Position numbers and translations under genes: made by a program. Shown one piece after another: positions 11,560-23,449 of a stretch of DNA of 64,000 nucleotides. The DNA is taken from assembly GCA_028023455.1 (NCBI GenBank), contig JAQFVV010006208.1, forward strand, positions 7,734,963 to 7,798,962, read 5' to 3'. This DNA comes from Epiperipatus broadwayi (lineage: Eukaryota > Onychophora > Udeonychophora > Euonychophora > Peripatidae). The notes beneath the pieces were generated by a model that saw only the letters and a program-made list of their open reading frames with translations, did not search any database and was not told the DNA's origin. The first letter of the stretch is position 1. Each line of letters begins with the position of its first letter.

Positions 11560-12000
11560 ATTTAAATATTACATAATCAGCCTGCATTTTACCCATTCCT
11601 CTTTTGTGTATTTAAATGGGCTTACGCTCCTGCATATGAGGAATCAGAATGACTTATGGTCAACATGAGTATGACAAAAAAATTGGCAAATAAGGGCTTT
11701 GAACATACCATCATCAGATCTTCAATGATATGGATGACTGAAGAGTTGGAGAGTGGAGAAGATTGGAGCCTGTCCATTAAAGTTTGAAGATTTGCTATCT
11801 TAATATAAACCAAGCACTGATTATATATATGTGGGAAATGATGATCTGGACCAACTGATGATGATTTAGCATGAAATTCATGTATTGGACTTTTGCGTAT
11901 ATGTGGTCATGTGTGTTGGTTGTATGAGATGGAGTGGATGACTAAAGAGAGCTTGAAAGTCTGGGTTCAAATTCCCTCCAATTAAAAAGTGTTATTTATG
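11560..12000 (+). mobile_element. family H element, near full length
   Basis: One of the longest copies. The 5' block has CCTGCATTTTACCCATTCC and GACTTATGGTCAACATGAG. Next come CATCATCAGATCTTCAATGA, GAGAGTGGAGAAGATTGGAG, CCATTAAAGTTTGAAGATTT and a degraded ribozyme segment (about 11848-11887). The 3' block has GTGGATGACTAAAGAGAGC and GGGTTCAAATTCCCTCC. That last string resembles a tRNA B box (GGTTCRANNCC), so the element may be tRNA-related. Confidence 0.75.
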
Positions 12001-12009
12001 TATATGTTT

Positions 12010-13260
12010 AATACACCTCATTAAAAAATAAATATTTTAAAAACAATTTGATGTTTTTTTTTTACATTGTTTTACTTTCACACATGTTTCAGGAACTAAT
12101 TTAGTATGAAAATAGAGGACTGCTTGTATATATATATGGTAACCTTTGGCTTTGGCCAAAGATAATTGCGTGGTGAATGCAGCATTCAATGTAAAAAAAA
12201 AATTCTCACAGAAGAATTCTAGTAAATTTGAAAAAAATTCACAATTAGTTTAGACCAATCAGGAGGATTGGAAAGCTTGTGGTTGACGTAATATTTAAAG
12301 AATTGAAGACAGAGAATATTTAAAAGAAAAAAATTAATGCATAAGTTGGGTTTAGATGTATAAAGGTAGTTTAAAGTTTAACAAACAGTAGATCTAAATA
12401 TGCCTTATTGTTAGGATTGGATTGTTACCTGAGAAGTAGGGGATTAAGTGTCAAGATCTACAATTAATATTTATTTGGTAAAATAAGATAAGTAATTAAA
12501 AGAGATGTATGCAAGTTTTTATCATAAATTTCAACTTGCAAATAGTTATATACGATTAAGTAGTCAATTTATATAATTATATCTATAAATTTGAGATTAA
12601 TAGGTTTAGTGCTAGTTGTAATCACCATAGTTAGCTGGAAAGTATGTGAGCAAGCATGCGTGGTAGTATAAATGTAATTTTATTTATTAGGACAATTATA
12701 AATTTTTCTGTATCACATGGGGGTATCATTCGAAAGCAAATTGAAAGGTTCAACATTTTGTATTAACTTTAAATAAATATTTGATAATATTCAGTCATGA
12801 AAATTTAAGTTAAATTAAACCATTATTTTAAATTTTAAAATCACTTTCAGTTTGCTACATTTTTATATTTTTTTATATACAATTTAAAACTGGTAAAATC
12901 TCAAGTAAACCACATGATCATTTAGGAGTGAGAATAATTAATATCAAAATTAGGTGTAATAACCAATCAAAAATTAACACAAAAGTTAAAGAGTCAAGGA
13001 GGTGGGTTTAAAGACGAGTGACAACCAAAGATTATAAAAGGCCACACACAATTTTGAAGGGTTGTTCTGCTCTTTTCTTTGTGTTCTGTTGGATTGCTGT
13101 TTCTGGTAACCATGGTTCTTCGTATTCTTCTGCTTATTTCCATCTTCTTCACCTAATATTTTGCTAAAGTTTGCAGAAAGAACTAAAATTTTATTAAGTC
13201 CTATAAGTATGTCGACATAAATTTCTAAGTCAGGTACATATCTTTTATCCCTAAAATCAA
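12010..13260. other. AT-rich intron, nothing recognised
   Basis: No repeat family shared with the rest of the window was found, and no convincing exon on either strand. Confidence 0.4.
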
Positions 13261-13262
13261 TC

Positions 13263-13403
13263 ATGAATCAGATTCCCAAAATAGAAAATTTCTGTGAGAT
13301 TTGTCAAAGGATGATGCATCTGAAACGGACTCCCTGCCTTTCTCAGCATGAAATATCACAGGTGTTAATTCTTTCTTATCATATTGTTGCTAGAAATATT
13401 TGA
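13263..13403 (+). other. short frame with RING-like cysteines
   Basis: A 46-codon frame, ATG to TGA, with residues ENFCEICQRMMHLKRTPCLS followed by QHE. C-x2-C, then ...P-C-x3-H is reminiscent of the first half of a RING finger of the TRIM type, but the Cys after His is Ser here. A possible donor (CACAG|GTGTTA) follows QHEISQ. It could be a fragment of a plus-strand exon, a retrocopy or chance. Confidence 0.25.
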
Positions 13404-13409
13404 ATGGCT

Positions 13410-14560
13410 TTATTGGAAAGAGAGGAGATGGAAAAGGATTAATTTATGCTAGAACTTCTTTAACAGTAGAGGCAAAATTTTCCAACATTAATTTTATCTT
13501 ATATATATATATATATTTTAGCATGAAGGGAAATTCGTTTCTTGTATGAAAAAATTTTGAAATATTAGCGAATAACTGTGATTGATCAGAATAGGGGTTG
13601 AACAAATTGTATTGATAAATGAAATCGTAAAAAAATTTATTATGATAATCAGTCAATGCTGAGTTGGATATCTTTTAAATAAATTGCCAAAACTTGGAAT
13701 ATCTTAGAATGACAGTGATCATTCAAGTGCTACTAAAACTTATAAATAATTTTGTGAGTCAACTTTTATATGAAATGATCTATTAAATATTTAATGCTTC
13801 ATGAGAAAATGTGTGGAAACCTCACAGGATCCTAAGAAATAATGCAACTGCTTCATAAGAATATAAATTTACGAATTAAAGAATGGTGTTAAATAATTGT
13901 GCAATTTTAGAGTAATCTTGCATCAAGAAATTAAGGCCATTTGTGCTTCTGTGTTTGAATATTGCCATAGGGGTGTGTGTATATGTGCGGAACTGACTTT
14001 AAATAATCGTGCGGAGGATGCTGGTTGTGCTAAACCATCGCAGTGAATGGATGGAAAGATCGTAATTGATAGATTCTGCAGAGGACTTTTCAAGTATAAT
14101 TTTTGTTTATTTTTATTATTCATTGATTTATTATGTATATTGAAAACCTATTTTATTTTAGTGCTTATTATTTAAGATATATTAATATACCTGGAATTGA
14201 AGTTGAGTCATAGTATGGTAAGATATGTCTTCTTTATATGCTGCTATAGTTTAATTACGATGCTACCATAATATGAATAACTTGTCTGTGTGAAAGTTTG
14301 AAATATTTACGAGAGGTTCATGAACATATAAAAAAAAAATTTACGCTTGCCGGTAAATTTTGACATCATAAATGCTTTATTCTATTTACTTATGTAGTAT
14401 TAAGGTTTTGATATTGCTATGCCCTGGGTGATGAGAGATTTAAGTATAATTGATATATGTTAAGAAAATGATGCACATTTCTTATTTCGTAATTATTTAA
14501 GATTCAGATAATTTTATTTTACTCATAATTGACTATTATTGCATTATCGGTTTTATACAT
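13410..14560. other. intron, nothing recognised
   Basis: Slightly less AT-biased around 13.9-14.1 kb, but all frames are short and no splice pair stands out. No known repeat. Confidence 0.4.
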
Positions 14561-14569
14561 CAATAATAT

Positions 14570-14830
14570 AGTATTTAGCGAGAGTTCGAATCCCGTTCTC
14601 TCAAGATAAGTGACATTTGTAAATGACCATGGTTTGTCCAAGGTATGCCAAGTTATTGCTGCCTTGAGGGTTGAGGTTGAGCGTAGCTCTTTCGCGATTA
14701 TAGGTATTAGGTATTTTAATAAGGTATTAGGAGATCGAGGGTGAATCCCCAGCTCCATTGTCAATATATTCCATAAGAGACAAATTTCATGTTGTAGTTG
14801 TAGAAGCGATAGGTGCATTCCCGTATCTAT
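14570..14830 (+). repeat. possible tRNA-like or SINE remnant
   Basis: GAGTTCGAATCCCGTTCTC near 14581 looks like a B box. It is followed by about 200 bases that are richer in GC than the surroundings. No A box at the proper spacing and no second copy in the window, so the assignment is weak. Confidence 0.25.
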
Positions 14831-14839
14831 ATGTTTAGT

Positions 14840-17270
14840 GACTGAGTCCTAACTTATTTTATAGCTCTGAGTTAATAGGAGTGTTCTCCTGACTTCATGC
14901 CATCACAGATGTATTGCTTCTTGGTCTCATTTTCCTTGCGGACATATATTTTTGTAGCCATATATTTCACTGTGTAAGAATTTGTTACCTTAATGGTTGG
15001 TCATTGTATAGTTCATACTAATGGGTATTACCTACTTCAGGGCACTTTTAAATTTTAAGTGAGTATTGAGAATTGATGTATAATGCATTTGGCTGAGTTT
15101 TGCTCACCATCATTTATAAGACGATAATTATTCTAAATTTAAAGTTAATGTTAAGAGCCTACATAAGCAGTGCACATCATAAACAGCCGATAATGAAGGC
15201 AAGTCACTGCTGGGATGGTCAGATTAATGGTTTATTACTCATTGTTGGGACATGGAAAACATTGGGTGTTTGTAAATGTGTGAATGTGACCTCTGAGAGA
15301 ATTATTTAGTTTAGAGCTGGAAAGTTAAGGTATAAAAATGAACAGGCAAGGCATGATTTAACAGTGTAATTAAAAGTTGTGAGTTCAAACCTAAGCAGTT
15401 AGTTAATTCAGTTTGACTATTAAAGGTTAATGAAATAATATATAGTACATGGCTTGGAAAGTCAGTAGCATCAAAAAGGTATACATTTCTGTTGAGAAGT
15501 AGAACAAGTTAAAATTTAGTAAATAATAATAATATAGGCTTGCCTCCAAGGGAAAATGTTTTAAACCAGCATAAATATAACTGGTTGAAATATTTTCTTT
15601 TATTATTTTATCTAAGTTTACGCAAAGTTATTGTTTGGTAGAGGAATGCAATGTAGAGATGTCTTATTAAATGCAATGATAGGATCGCATTCTTCGTAGC
15701 AATTGTAAATCCGCTGTAAATATCAGTTTTGTTTTATTAAGTTAATCGAACTGCTACGATGTTGTATTAAATTCAAATTTGTAATTTTCAACTTAATTTG
15801 TTAATAAATGTTATTTGTTAATGAAAATTTGGTATTGTGTCTTAATGTTTTTGGTAACCACAAAATCCAGAAATCTTAATAATATGCAATCTTAAATAAA
15901 TGTTTTAACGCTTTTTCAGGTACAGACACATTACAAAAGTTTAATTATTAAATTGATATTTTCTTATGAAATTTGCTTTAAAAAAACACCCATAATTTGC
16001 TTTACAAATTATTATTATTACACTGCAAATATGCAGAAGGAGATTTACTTTCAAATTAATTATTATCCTCATTTTAATAAATTTATTATGGGTTGACTAA
16101 TGTCTTGAGTAGACATAAAATCCCTTTTCTACTCCTGGTATTTGAATGCACTCCCAGTCAATAGTAATGTAGTTCAAAATTTAATGTTGGGAGAATATTT
16201 TACCTTAGTTAACTATTTGGTAATTTATAAGACTTTATTATTATTGGTTAAGGAAAAGTCAACATTAGCTTATAAAATAAGTATGTGTCTACTTAAGCTA
16301 TAATTGCTGGGATAGCATTCATTGGTTAACAATGAATTCATAAACCACCAGTAGAAATTTTGCATTCATTAGAAGAACCCTGAGACCATAATATTGAAAT
16401 TTTGAATTAAGAGCCTATAAACATATTGTTATAGAATGAATGTGGCATTGTGAATTAATAAAATTGATAAGACTAACATTTATTCCGTGCATATCTGATC
16501 ATAACAACACAATATGAAGTTAAAGATAGTAAAGTTTATTGGAAAAGGAGAGTAGAAAATTTCTTGTCAGAAAAAAATTAATTGTAACCATGCTGTTGGT
16601 GATTTATGTGGGGAACACCGAGGTCATTAAAGTGTTGTGAGAGCGAGTCGAGGTTTCCCCTCCTCTTTTAGTCTATTAGTAATATTTTATAATGTTTATT
16701 AGTGGTATAATTCTCCGTGCTCTTGGCATGAATTACCAAAGCAATTATAGAATCTTAAGCATTAGCCAAGATGGAGTTGTTTTTAAATGACGTATTTGAA
16801 GATCATATGTGACGTATTTGAAGATCATATGTGACATTTGTCTAGCCAAGTGAATTGGCTTTCTCATGTTACGTTTTATTTTATTCAGTATTCTTATTAG
16901 ATGTGAGAAAGCTGTATAAATCATTTAAAAGTTAAATTATTTCAAAAGCTAATCGATCATTTCTGTTATAAATTAATAATTTGTAAATCTACAAATCAAT
17001 CAAATCGGTATAGCAGCTGTTCTGTTAAGGTTACAATTTGGTGCTCTGTTGTCGCTCTCTCTCTCAAGGTTATAAAGTTGGTTATTTGTTAACATGATGG
17101 CCTAATTGATAAATAACTATTGTGTTAGTCTCCCCCTTTTATGTGGTTATAATATATCTAGTATCATCAGTGGCCCAATAAACAAGTTCTCACCCAATTT
17201 GCCATCATGCATAACTTCTTTCATCAGAAATTAAAAAAAACAAACAAACAAACATACAATTAATTTATAA
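14840..17270. other. intron, nothing recognised
   Basis: Ordinary AT-rich sequence. A 22-base direct repeat (GACGTATTTGAAGATCATAT and neighbours) occurs at about 16790-16835. No coding, RNA or mobile-element signal was recognised. Confidence 0.4.
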
Positions 17271-17275
17271 AACAA

Positions 17276-17470
17276 CGAGGATTTCCAGTTCCTCTACAAG
17301 CTTTGTGATAAATGCTTAGCCAGAGCCAGCACTTAAAATATCTCTGTCAGGAACCCCTCCCCAAACCCCTGACCATGGTTCCTGACAGAGATATTTTAAG
17401 TGCTGGCTCTGGCTAAGCATTTATCACAAAGCTTGTAGAGGAACTGGCAATCCTCATTGTTTTATAACTT
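17276..17470. repeat. near-perfect palindrome, fold-back family B
   Basis: The left arm GATTTCCAGTTCCTCTACAA...CTCTGTCAGGAACC and the right arm GGTTCCTGACAGAGATATTT...GAGGAACTGGCAATCC match over about 88 bases around a 20-base C-rich loop. The outer right flank CTTACAAGCTTAAGAGATAG recurs at 52.37 kb. Confidence 0.85.
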
Positions 17471-17514
17471 ACAAGCTTAAGAGATAGGGTCATGTGATCT
17501 ATGACTCTTATTTT

Positions 17515-17875
17515 GACAATACAATTAATTTGATTGTGAAACATTTTTCACATCTGTGACATGAAATGTTTTTTTTTTTTTTTTGCAACATAGATATAGC
17601 TGAGTGCACTAGTGGTGATGATGGAAGCTGCTGTTCTATTTAAACAGCGAGATCAATTACAAAGCTGGTTTATTCAAATTAGACACATTCTAATTTGAAT
17701 AAAATGCCCGCACAATGATTTCACTGTTTAAACAGAGCAGCAGTGCAATCAATCTATGAGAGCTATGATTCTGGTGGATATCATGGAAAGTGCAACCATA
17801 TCTAAGGTGCAAGAAGAAAAAAACAATTTGGATCACAGGTGTGACAAACTTTTCCACAATCAAATTACAAATACA
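17515..17875. repeat. imperfect large palindrome
   Basis: Nested complementary blocks from outside in: TTTGATTGTGAAACATTTTT/CACAATCAAATT; CATAGATATAGC/ACCATATCTAAG; GCTGCTGTTCTATTTAAACA/GTTTAAACAGAGCAGCAG; TTCAAATTAGA/TCTAATTTGAA at the tip. Confidence 0.65.
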
Positions 17876-17917
17876 CAGGAAGTGAAAACGTAATATTATA
17901 CAATTGAATAAAATGCA

Positions 17918-18180
17918 TATAATATCAAATCATCTACGCTCTTTATTACTGTTTTACAATGCTTTTATTACAACCCACTATGACAGTTTCGACTGCCCCA
18001 GCGATCTTCTTCAAAACTTCCATTTATATTTCCAAACCTTAACTGCTAAATTCAAACTTTAAATTTTTACGGAAAATTCTGAAGAAGATTGCTGGGGCAA
18101 TCGAAACTGCTATAGTGGGTTGTAATAAAAGCATTGTAAAACAGTAATAAAGAGCGTAGATGATTTGATATTATATGAAT
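17918..18180. repeat. inverted pair of CTGAAGA-hairpin-GAAA motifs
   Basis: The arms CAAATCATCTACGCTCTTTA...CAACCCACTATGACAG and their complement flank about 60 bases. Each arm ends inward with a TGAAGAAGAT(C/T)GCTGGGGC hairpin and then GAAACTG. Confidence 0.75.
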
Positions 18181-18254
18181 TTGGCAATGCAATAAGAAAG
18201 ATAAAGTTCTAATATTGAATAAAATGCAAAGATTAAATCCATGCTCATTTTATA

Positions 18255-18615
18255 TACACATGTAATAATACATTGTACAGGCTTAAACCTGCATTTATAT
18301 ATGTAATATATGCAGGATTTGAACACAGACTTTCACACGACCCATTACTCTCAGTGCTATCTCATATTGCTGACCGACCTGATCACACACATGTTGAAAA
18401 GATAAATAATCACCAATATACGTATTTCATGCTAAACGAGCAATCATCAGTTGGTTCAGATTACTATCCTCACACATATACACAATCAGTGCTCAGGTTT
18501 ATATTAAGATAGCCAATCTTCATACTTTAATGGACAGGCTTCAAACTTTTCCAACTCACAACTCTTCAGCCTCCCATTTCATTGAAAATCTGATGATGGA
18601 ACGTTCAAAGCCCCT
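18255..18615 (-). mobile_element. family H element, minus copy
   Basis: It has the 3' block (TATATGCAGGATTTGAACAC, ACTTTCACACGACCC), the ribozyme-like segment, the AAGATAGCCAATCTTCA block, GACAGGCTTCAAAC and CATTGAAAATCTGATGATGG in family order. Confidence 0.78.
18413..18454 (-). ncRNA. hammerhead-like ribozyme, family H, core intact
   Basis: Minus strand: CCAA, CTGATGA (18450-18444), stem-loop TTGCTCGTTTAGCAT, GAAA (18428-18425), the self-complementary ATACGTAT as stem III, A at the cleavage position, then TTGG pairing with CCAA. All invariant core bases are present. The first stem II pair is U/U. It is the best-preserved minus-strand copy of this family. Confidence 0.68.
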
Positions 18616-18619
18616 GTTC

Positions 18620-19810
18620 TTTGATTGAAGATTAATTGATATTTATGCAATAAATTGATGCACCCAAACAAGTATGACACGGGAATTTCATAGTGCAATT
18701 TACTTTAATTTCAAACTTAGATCTAAATATAATAAACTATTTTATAAATATATAGAGCGTGATTCAAAATCCCACATATATTTATTTGTTTATATATAAA
18801 TATAAAAGTTGTTTCACAATACTTAACCAAAATAATAAAATTATAAGCATAAATAATAATCTAAACTAACTTGTAATAATAAAAAAATTATTTCAAAGAT
18901 TAAAAAAATTAAATAATTAATTCTTTAAAATAAATAAAATCTTACATATATTTTTAAGAGTCCTACTGCAATAAATATATATTCAAAAAACTCGAGTACG
19001 GGAGAAACACGGATTGAGATGTTTTGTTATTAGAAAAAATCCCATCTAATTTTTAATAGTCAGAATTTTAAATTAAGCCGAAAATTCTTTACCTCTTTTC
19101 ATGAAATGAATTTTAAACTTAAGCTTAACTTCACACCTGTACAAAACAAATGTTTTAAATCTCCAAAGATTTTTTTCTTTAACCAGATAATGTACGTTTT
19201 TTATAATGAGATTGATTAAAGAAAATAATTTTATCAAAACGGCAATATTACAATATTACAACGACTAAATTTCTTAAACTAAAAAATATCATAAAATATA
19301 GAACGTAGTTAAAATAAAAGCTATAATTGCTGCATTAGTCTCACACGCACACAAACAGTAGTCATTATCATTTATTGTTCGGAAAAAAGTAAATAGTATA
19401 AGTATTTTATGGAAAAAAATCAATTGTAGTGATTTCTATAGTTTTACCCCCCCCCCCCCAATATTTATCAGTACTGTTTACGTATGCAAACTACATATCA
19501 AATATATGTATTACATACTAAATAGAACCACCGAACCTATTCTGAAGATGTTAATTAAAAAAAAAAAAAAAAGCAAACAATTAAAATAAACAATATTCGC
19601 TATTTATTATAATTTTCGAAACAATCTCTTTTCAAAGCAAACAATTTTCAATACGAATTAAAGTTGATATTTCTATTCAAAATAATGTTAGTTATTATTT
19701 AGCCAAAGCAAATAGGCAGATAAAATATTTTCACAAATTTCCGTTTCCCTACAGAAAATTTCTTCCCAAAATAAACAATTTTCCATGTAAAGTAGAAGTG
19801 ACATTTTCTA
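18620..19810. other. AT-rich intron, nothing recognised
   Basis: A poly-C run (13 C) near 19447 and long A runs are present. No family match within the window and no splice pair. Confidence 0.45.
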
Positions 19811-19814
19811 TTTC

Positions 19815-20270
19815 ATCAACAGTATTCTGTCCATGGAGTGATATAGAGAGTAGCCATATCGTCAATTCATCAATTTTCCCACTCCATTCTTTTCTCACTG
19901 CCCAGCTCTTCAATTCCACTTAATTTCCCATCTCTTATATCATCACATAATGCCAATCTTTCCCATCCTTTCTTCTTGCTTCCACTAACCATTCTCTCAA
20001 AAACATCTTTCATTAAATTATAATGTCTTCTTAATATGTGTCCAATCCAGTTTCTTTTTCTATCTCTAATTTCCTCAATCAATCTTCTTTTTCATTTATT
20101 CTTTTCAAAACTTCATTTGTTGTTCTAATTATCCAATTTTTTTTTCCCATTCTTCTCCATGTTCACATCTCAAAGATTTTCTAATTTTATTACTCATTGT
20201 CCATGTTTCACAATCATACAATAGCACACTCCACACATAGGATTTAATTAATTTTTTTCTTAATTTGCTT
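19815..20270 (-). pseudogene. LINE reverse transcriptase C-terminal part, copy 1
   Basis: The minus strand encodes, with frame breaks, SYVWSVLLYDCETWTMSNKI, then IEEIRDRKRNWIGHILRR, then VFERMVSGSKKKG and DDIRDGKLSGIEEL. The W[ST]VLLY-x-ETWT and RxRNWIGHIL strings are typical of the RT C-terminal region of LINEs. Several frameshifts and stops show it is dead. A second copy follows at 20.48 kb in the same direction. Confidence 0.72.
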
Positions 20271-20479
20271 TGTATTTAAAACAAACAATCATAACTATTA
20301 TTTAGATATAACTGACATATATTTTCAAGAACTTCTGTCTCTGTGCCTTAATGAAGATATGAGTGAGAATCAGAAGCTGAAAATTTTTCTGCTAAAAGTT
20401 TTCTGATGCCAAAATTTATTTCCAAAATAAGCAATTCCCCATTTAAATTAGAAGTGACAATTTTTAGAAAAGACAATTT

Positions 20480-20935
20480 CTATTTCATCAATAGTATTCT
20501 GTCCCATAGAGTGGTGCAGAGAGTAGTCACATTTCCACTCCATTCTCTTCACTGTTCAGTTCTTCACTTCCATGTAACTTCTCATCTCTTATATCATCTA
20601 ATAATGTTAATCTTTTCCAGCCTTTCTTCTTGCTTCCACTCACCATTTTCTCCTTTTTAATGTGTGTCCAACCTTTCTTCTTGCTTCCACTCACCATTTT
20701 CTCCTTTTTAATGTGTGTCCAACCCAGTTTCTCTTTCTAATTTCCTCAAATCAATTTTCTTTTTTACATTTACTCCTTTTCAATACTTCATTTGTTATTT
20801 AATCATCCAATTGATGTTTCCATTCCTGCTTGTCCACATTTCAAAGGCTTCCAATCGGGTCCTAATTTTATTACTCACTGTCCACTTTTTACAACCATGC
20901 AATAGCACACTCCACACATAGTTAATCAAAATATG
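20480..20935 (-). pseudogene. LINE reverse transcriptase C-terminal part, copy 2
   Basis: Same order of blocks as 19815-20270 (TTTCTATTTCATCAATAGTA through CACTCCACACATAG). It carries an internal 52-base tandem duplication at about 20622-20673/20674-20725. A string that follows copy 1 near 20347-20400 (ATGAGTGAGAATCAGAAGCT) recurs after copy 2 near 20932, so a block of about 600 bases was duplicated. Confidence 0.7.
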
Positions 20936-20959
20936 AGTGAGAATCAGAAGCTGAGTATC

Positions 20960-22260
20960 TTTCTGGAAAAAAGACTTCTGATGTCAAATGACCATATATT
21001 TTCTTGTTTTTTTCTGTGTACAGTACTGGTAACATTTACCCATGGTTTTTAAAAGGATTTGTGCTATTCTCTCTTAATTGGTTTACAGTCATCATATTAA
21101 TGAGTACTATTGCCAATTAATTTCTAATGAAGATACAGCATTGGCATTTTTATGGCAGATGAAAGTAATCAGAAAAAGCCCTGTGCCAGATGACAAAAGA
21201 ATTTTGCAAAAAAAAAAAAAACAACAAACCCACCAAAGGTAAATTTGGGTCTATTTTATATTGCCCACACTGAAGTTGTCAATTTATTCATTCAATAACA
21301 AAACCCATTCAAAATTATATGTATATTGTTTAAATTACAGTCTTTTTTTTTTTAGTATAAATACTGTAATGTTTATTAAAATATGATATTGGCATTTAAT
21401 GTTACTAGCAAATCTTTTTTTTTTTTTTTGACTAAAAACCTTTTCTAAAATAAAAATTAATAATATATCAGATTATTAAAGTAAACAAAAGTTTTTTAAA
21501 AATAAATTTCTTTTTATAATTGGCAAAAATAATCTATAGCGCTCAACATAAAATTTATTTTTGTCATCCAATTACAAATTGCAACCATACACCAATGATT
21601 TCTTTCTCAATTTGTTTTCATGTAAACATAAATTTTTCTATTAAAATTTGACTCATTCTTCTAAAATAATTAATATTTTCATAAATATTTTCTGAAAAAA
21701 ATTACAAATGTGTAAAAAAGATTCTAAAACATACTATTTTCACTTTGAAAATTAAAATGATGTCAAAATCATTGATAGACTCTCTCAAAACAACCAATCA
21801 GAGTGAAGGTGGGTTCTTATCTCATTGTTGTATTGATTTATTAGTTGTAAAAAATTCTAAAGGTTATTTCAGTATGGTTTTCTTGATAAAGTAATGATAA
21901 AATCGGCAAAACAATGTTAAAAGTAATGGTTTAAGAGAAAGTTAAAGCTATTTACAAATTTAATACAAAAAAATATTGATATTTAAATGTTAAATTGATA
22001 TTTAAATATTGATATTTAAATGTTAAATGTTCTTTTGATTAAAAAAGATTTAAGATACTATTTTACATGGTCAATGATCATAATATTATGTGCATGCATA
22101 GCTTAAAGCAAAAATCCACAGAAATTAAATGTCCCAATTTAAGATGCACCCCCTTTTTACAGGCCCAAAATTTGGAAAAAAAGTCTCTTATATTCAAAGT
22201 AATACAGTAGTACATGGTTTAATAAAAAAAGACTTTATAATATATATTTATATTATAAAG
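20960..22260. other. AT-rich intron, nothing recognised
   Basis: Poly-A and poly-T tracts, including A13 near 21210 and T16 near 21415. No gene or shared repeat recognised. Confidence 0.42.
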
Positions 22261-22264
22261 TTTT

Positions 22265-22560
22265 CCATTTTGTTAGGCCTCTATATGCATTATAAATGTG
22301 CGAGTTGATCAAGTTATGTAAAAGAAAAATAAATGTTTCATTTATTTTAATTCCAAAAAAAAAAAAGAACGTTTCATTATTATTCTAAAAACATAACTAT
22401 CTTTCCTGATCAACTCGGCCTAGTACTTGTTACGAATTGTGCTATTGACGAAATCAGCTTTTTAATTTATTTAATATGGGCACCAGGATTCAAAAGAATC
22501 CGCTAAAATCTGTCGCCAGCACGTCTCGCAAGTTGTAAATAAAAAAAAAGAAAAGATTTT
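22265..22560. other. GC-richer island, unidentified
   Basis: TGCGAGTTGATCAAGTTATG and TGATCAACTCGGCC form a weak inverted pair about 115 bases apart. They are followed by a GCACCAGGATTCAAAAGAAT...CGCCAGCACGTCTCGC block. It may belong with the LTR-like block at 23.1 kb, but I cannot show it. Confidence 0.25.
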
Positions 22561-23029
22561 TATTTTTTTAAGAATCGGTAATTCTACCGTAAACTAGAAT
22601 TATCCTTTAAATATTATTTTTCCTGGAACTTATAACATATTGGCAAAGGTAAATTACGTTTTTAACTCTTATTAAACTAATAATAAATTTAATAATAAAA
22701 AACTAATAAATATTATAGAATAACGTACAAATGAAAATTGGTATTAGAAATATTTTTATTCTAATAGATTAAAAATGTTTAAAGGAAATTATTAATCAAA
22801 TAAATTGGAGAGAACATACGTTAATTCAGATATGAATTATTAATAAAATAAAGCAATTAACATAAGTAATTAGAAGTTCTTGGGTACACAAAAGTCTCTT
22901 GATTAATTAAATGAAAGTCTATATCGGGATCCTATTATAAGCTTATTTTTACGAGTTGTTTGTAAAATGGTTAAATTTGTCACAATCAGGAATAATGAAG
23001 CATAACTTACCGGTAAGTTTAGTGAATTC

Positions 23030-23440
23030 ACGAGGGTTGTAGATAACTATGCATAGTTTTTTTGGGTAGAATGAGCTCGGCCTTTAGGTTATTATTTGAT
23101 CTTGTGGTCCATTCTCCTAGTTGGTCATGAAGGCTTTTCTGGTATACATCTTCAGGCACGATGTCCGCAGAAGCTCCGGTTCACTCCGATATGCCAAATT
23201 ATTTCAGCGAAGCGATCCTGGATATATTATTGTTATCCAGGACTAACTAGAGAAACAAACGAAACAAGACGTTTTTCAAACTGGCCTCGCCTTTTATACT
23301 CGAGGCCCAGTTTTCAGACTTCTGCGCATGCTATTATCATGGCATTTTTGTTTCGTAATCTTGTACGGTCTTTACTCATTTTTCAATTACAAAGTTCTCA
23401 TTTTTTAGCGTATCTTTCAGCCATCTTTAATTAGCTAAAA
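23030..23440 (-). mobile_element. LTR-like promoter block
   Basis: The minus strand reads GCGCAGAAGTCTGAAAACTG, then CTCGAGTATAAAAGGCGAGG (clear TATA box in a GC-rich setting), then GTTTGTTTCTCTAGTTAGTC and CCGGAGCTTCTGCGGACATC. Base composition differs sharply from its surroundings. TATA followed by a long leader is what an LTR-retrotransposon LTR looks like, but I see no paired LTR, primer-binding site or coding part. A plus-strand frame here is likely spurious. Confidence 0.35.
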
Positions 23441-23449
23441 ATATTTTTC

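Noticed and set aside
14519-14818. 99-codon minus-strand frame as a gene
   Set aside because: No family resemblance, no splice context, and it overlaps a B-box-like string. Likely a chance frame in a slightly GC-richer repeat.
23096-23434. 112-codon plus-strand frame as a gene
   Set aside because: No homology that I recognise. It runs antisense to an LTR-like TATA block and ends in poly-T-derived Phe/Leu/Ile residues.
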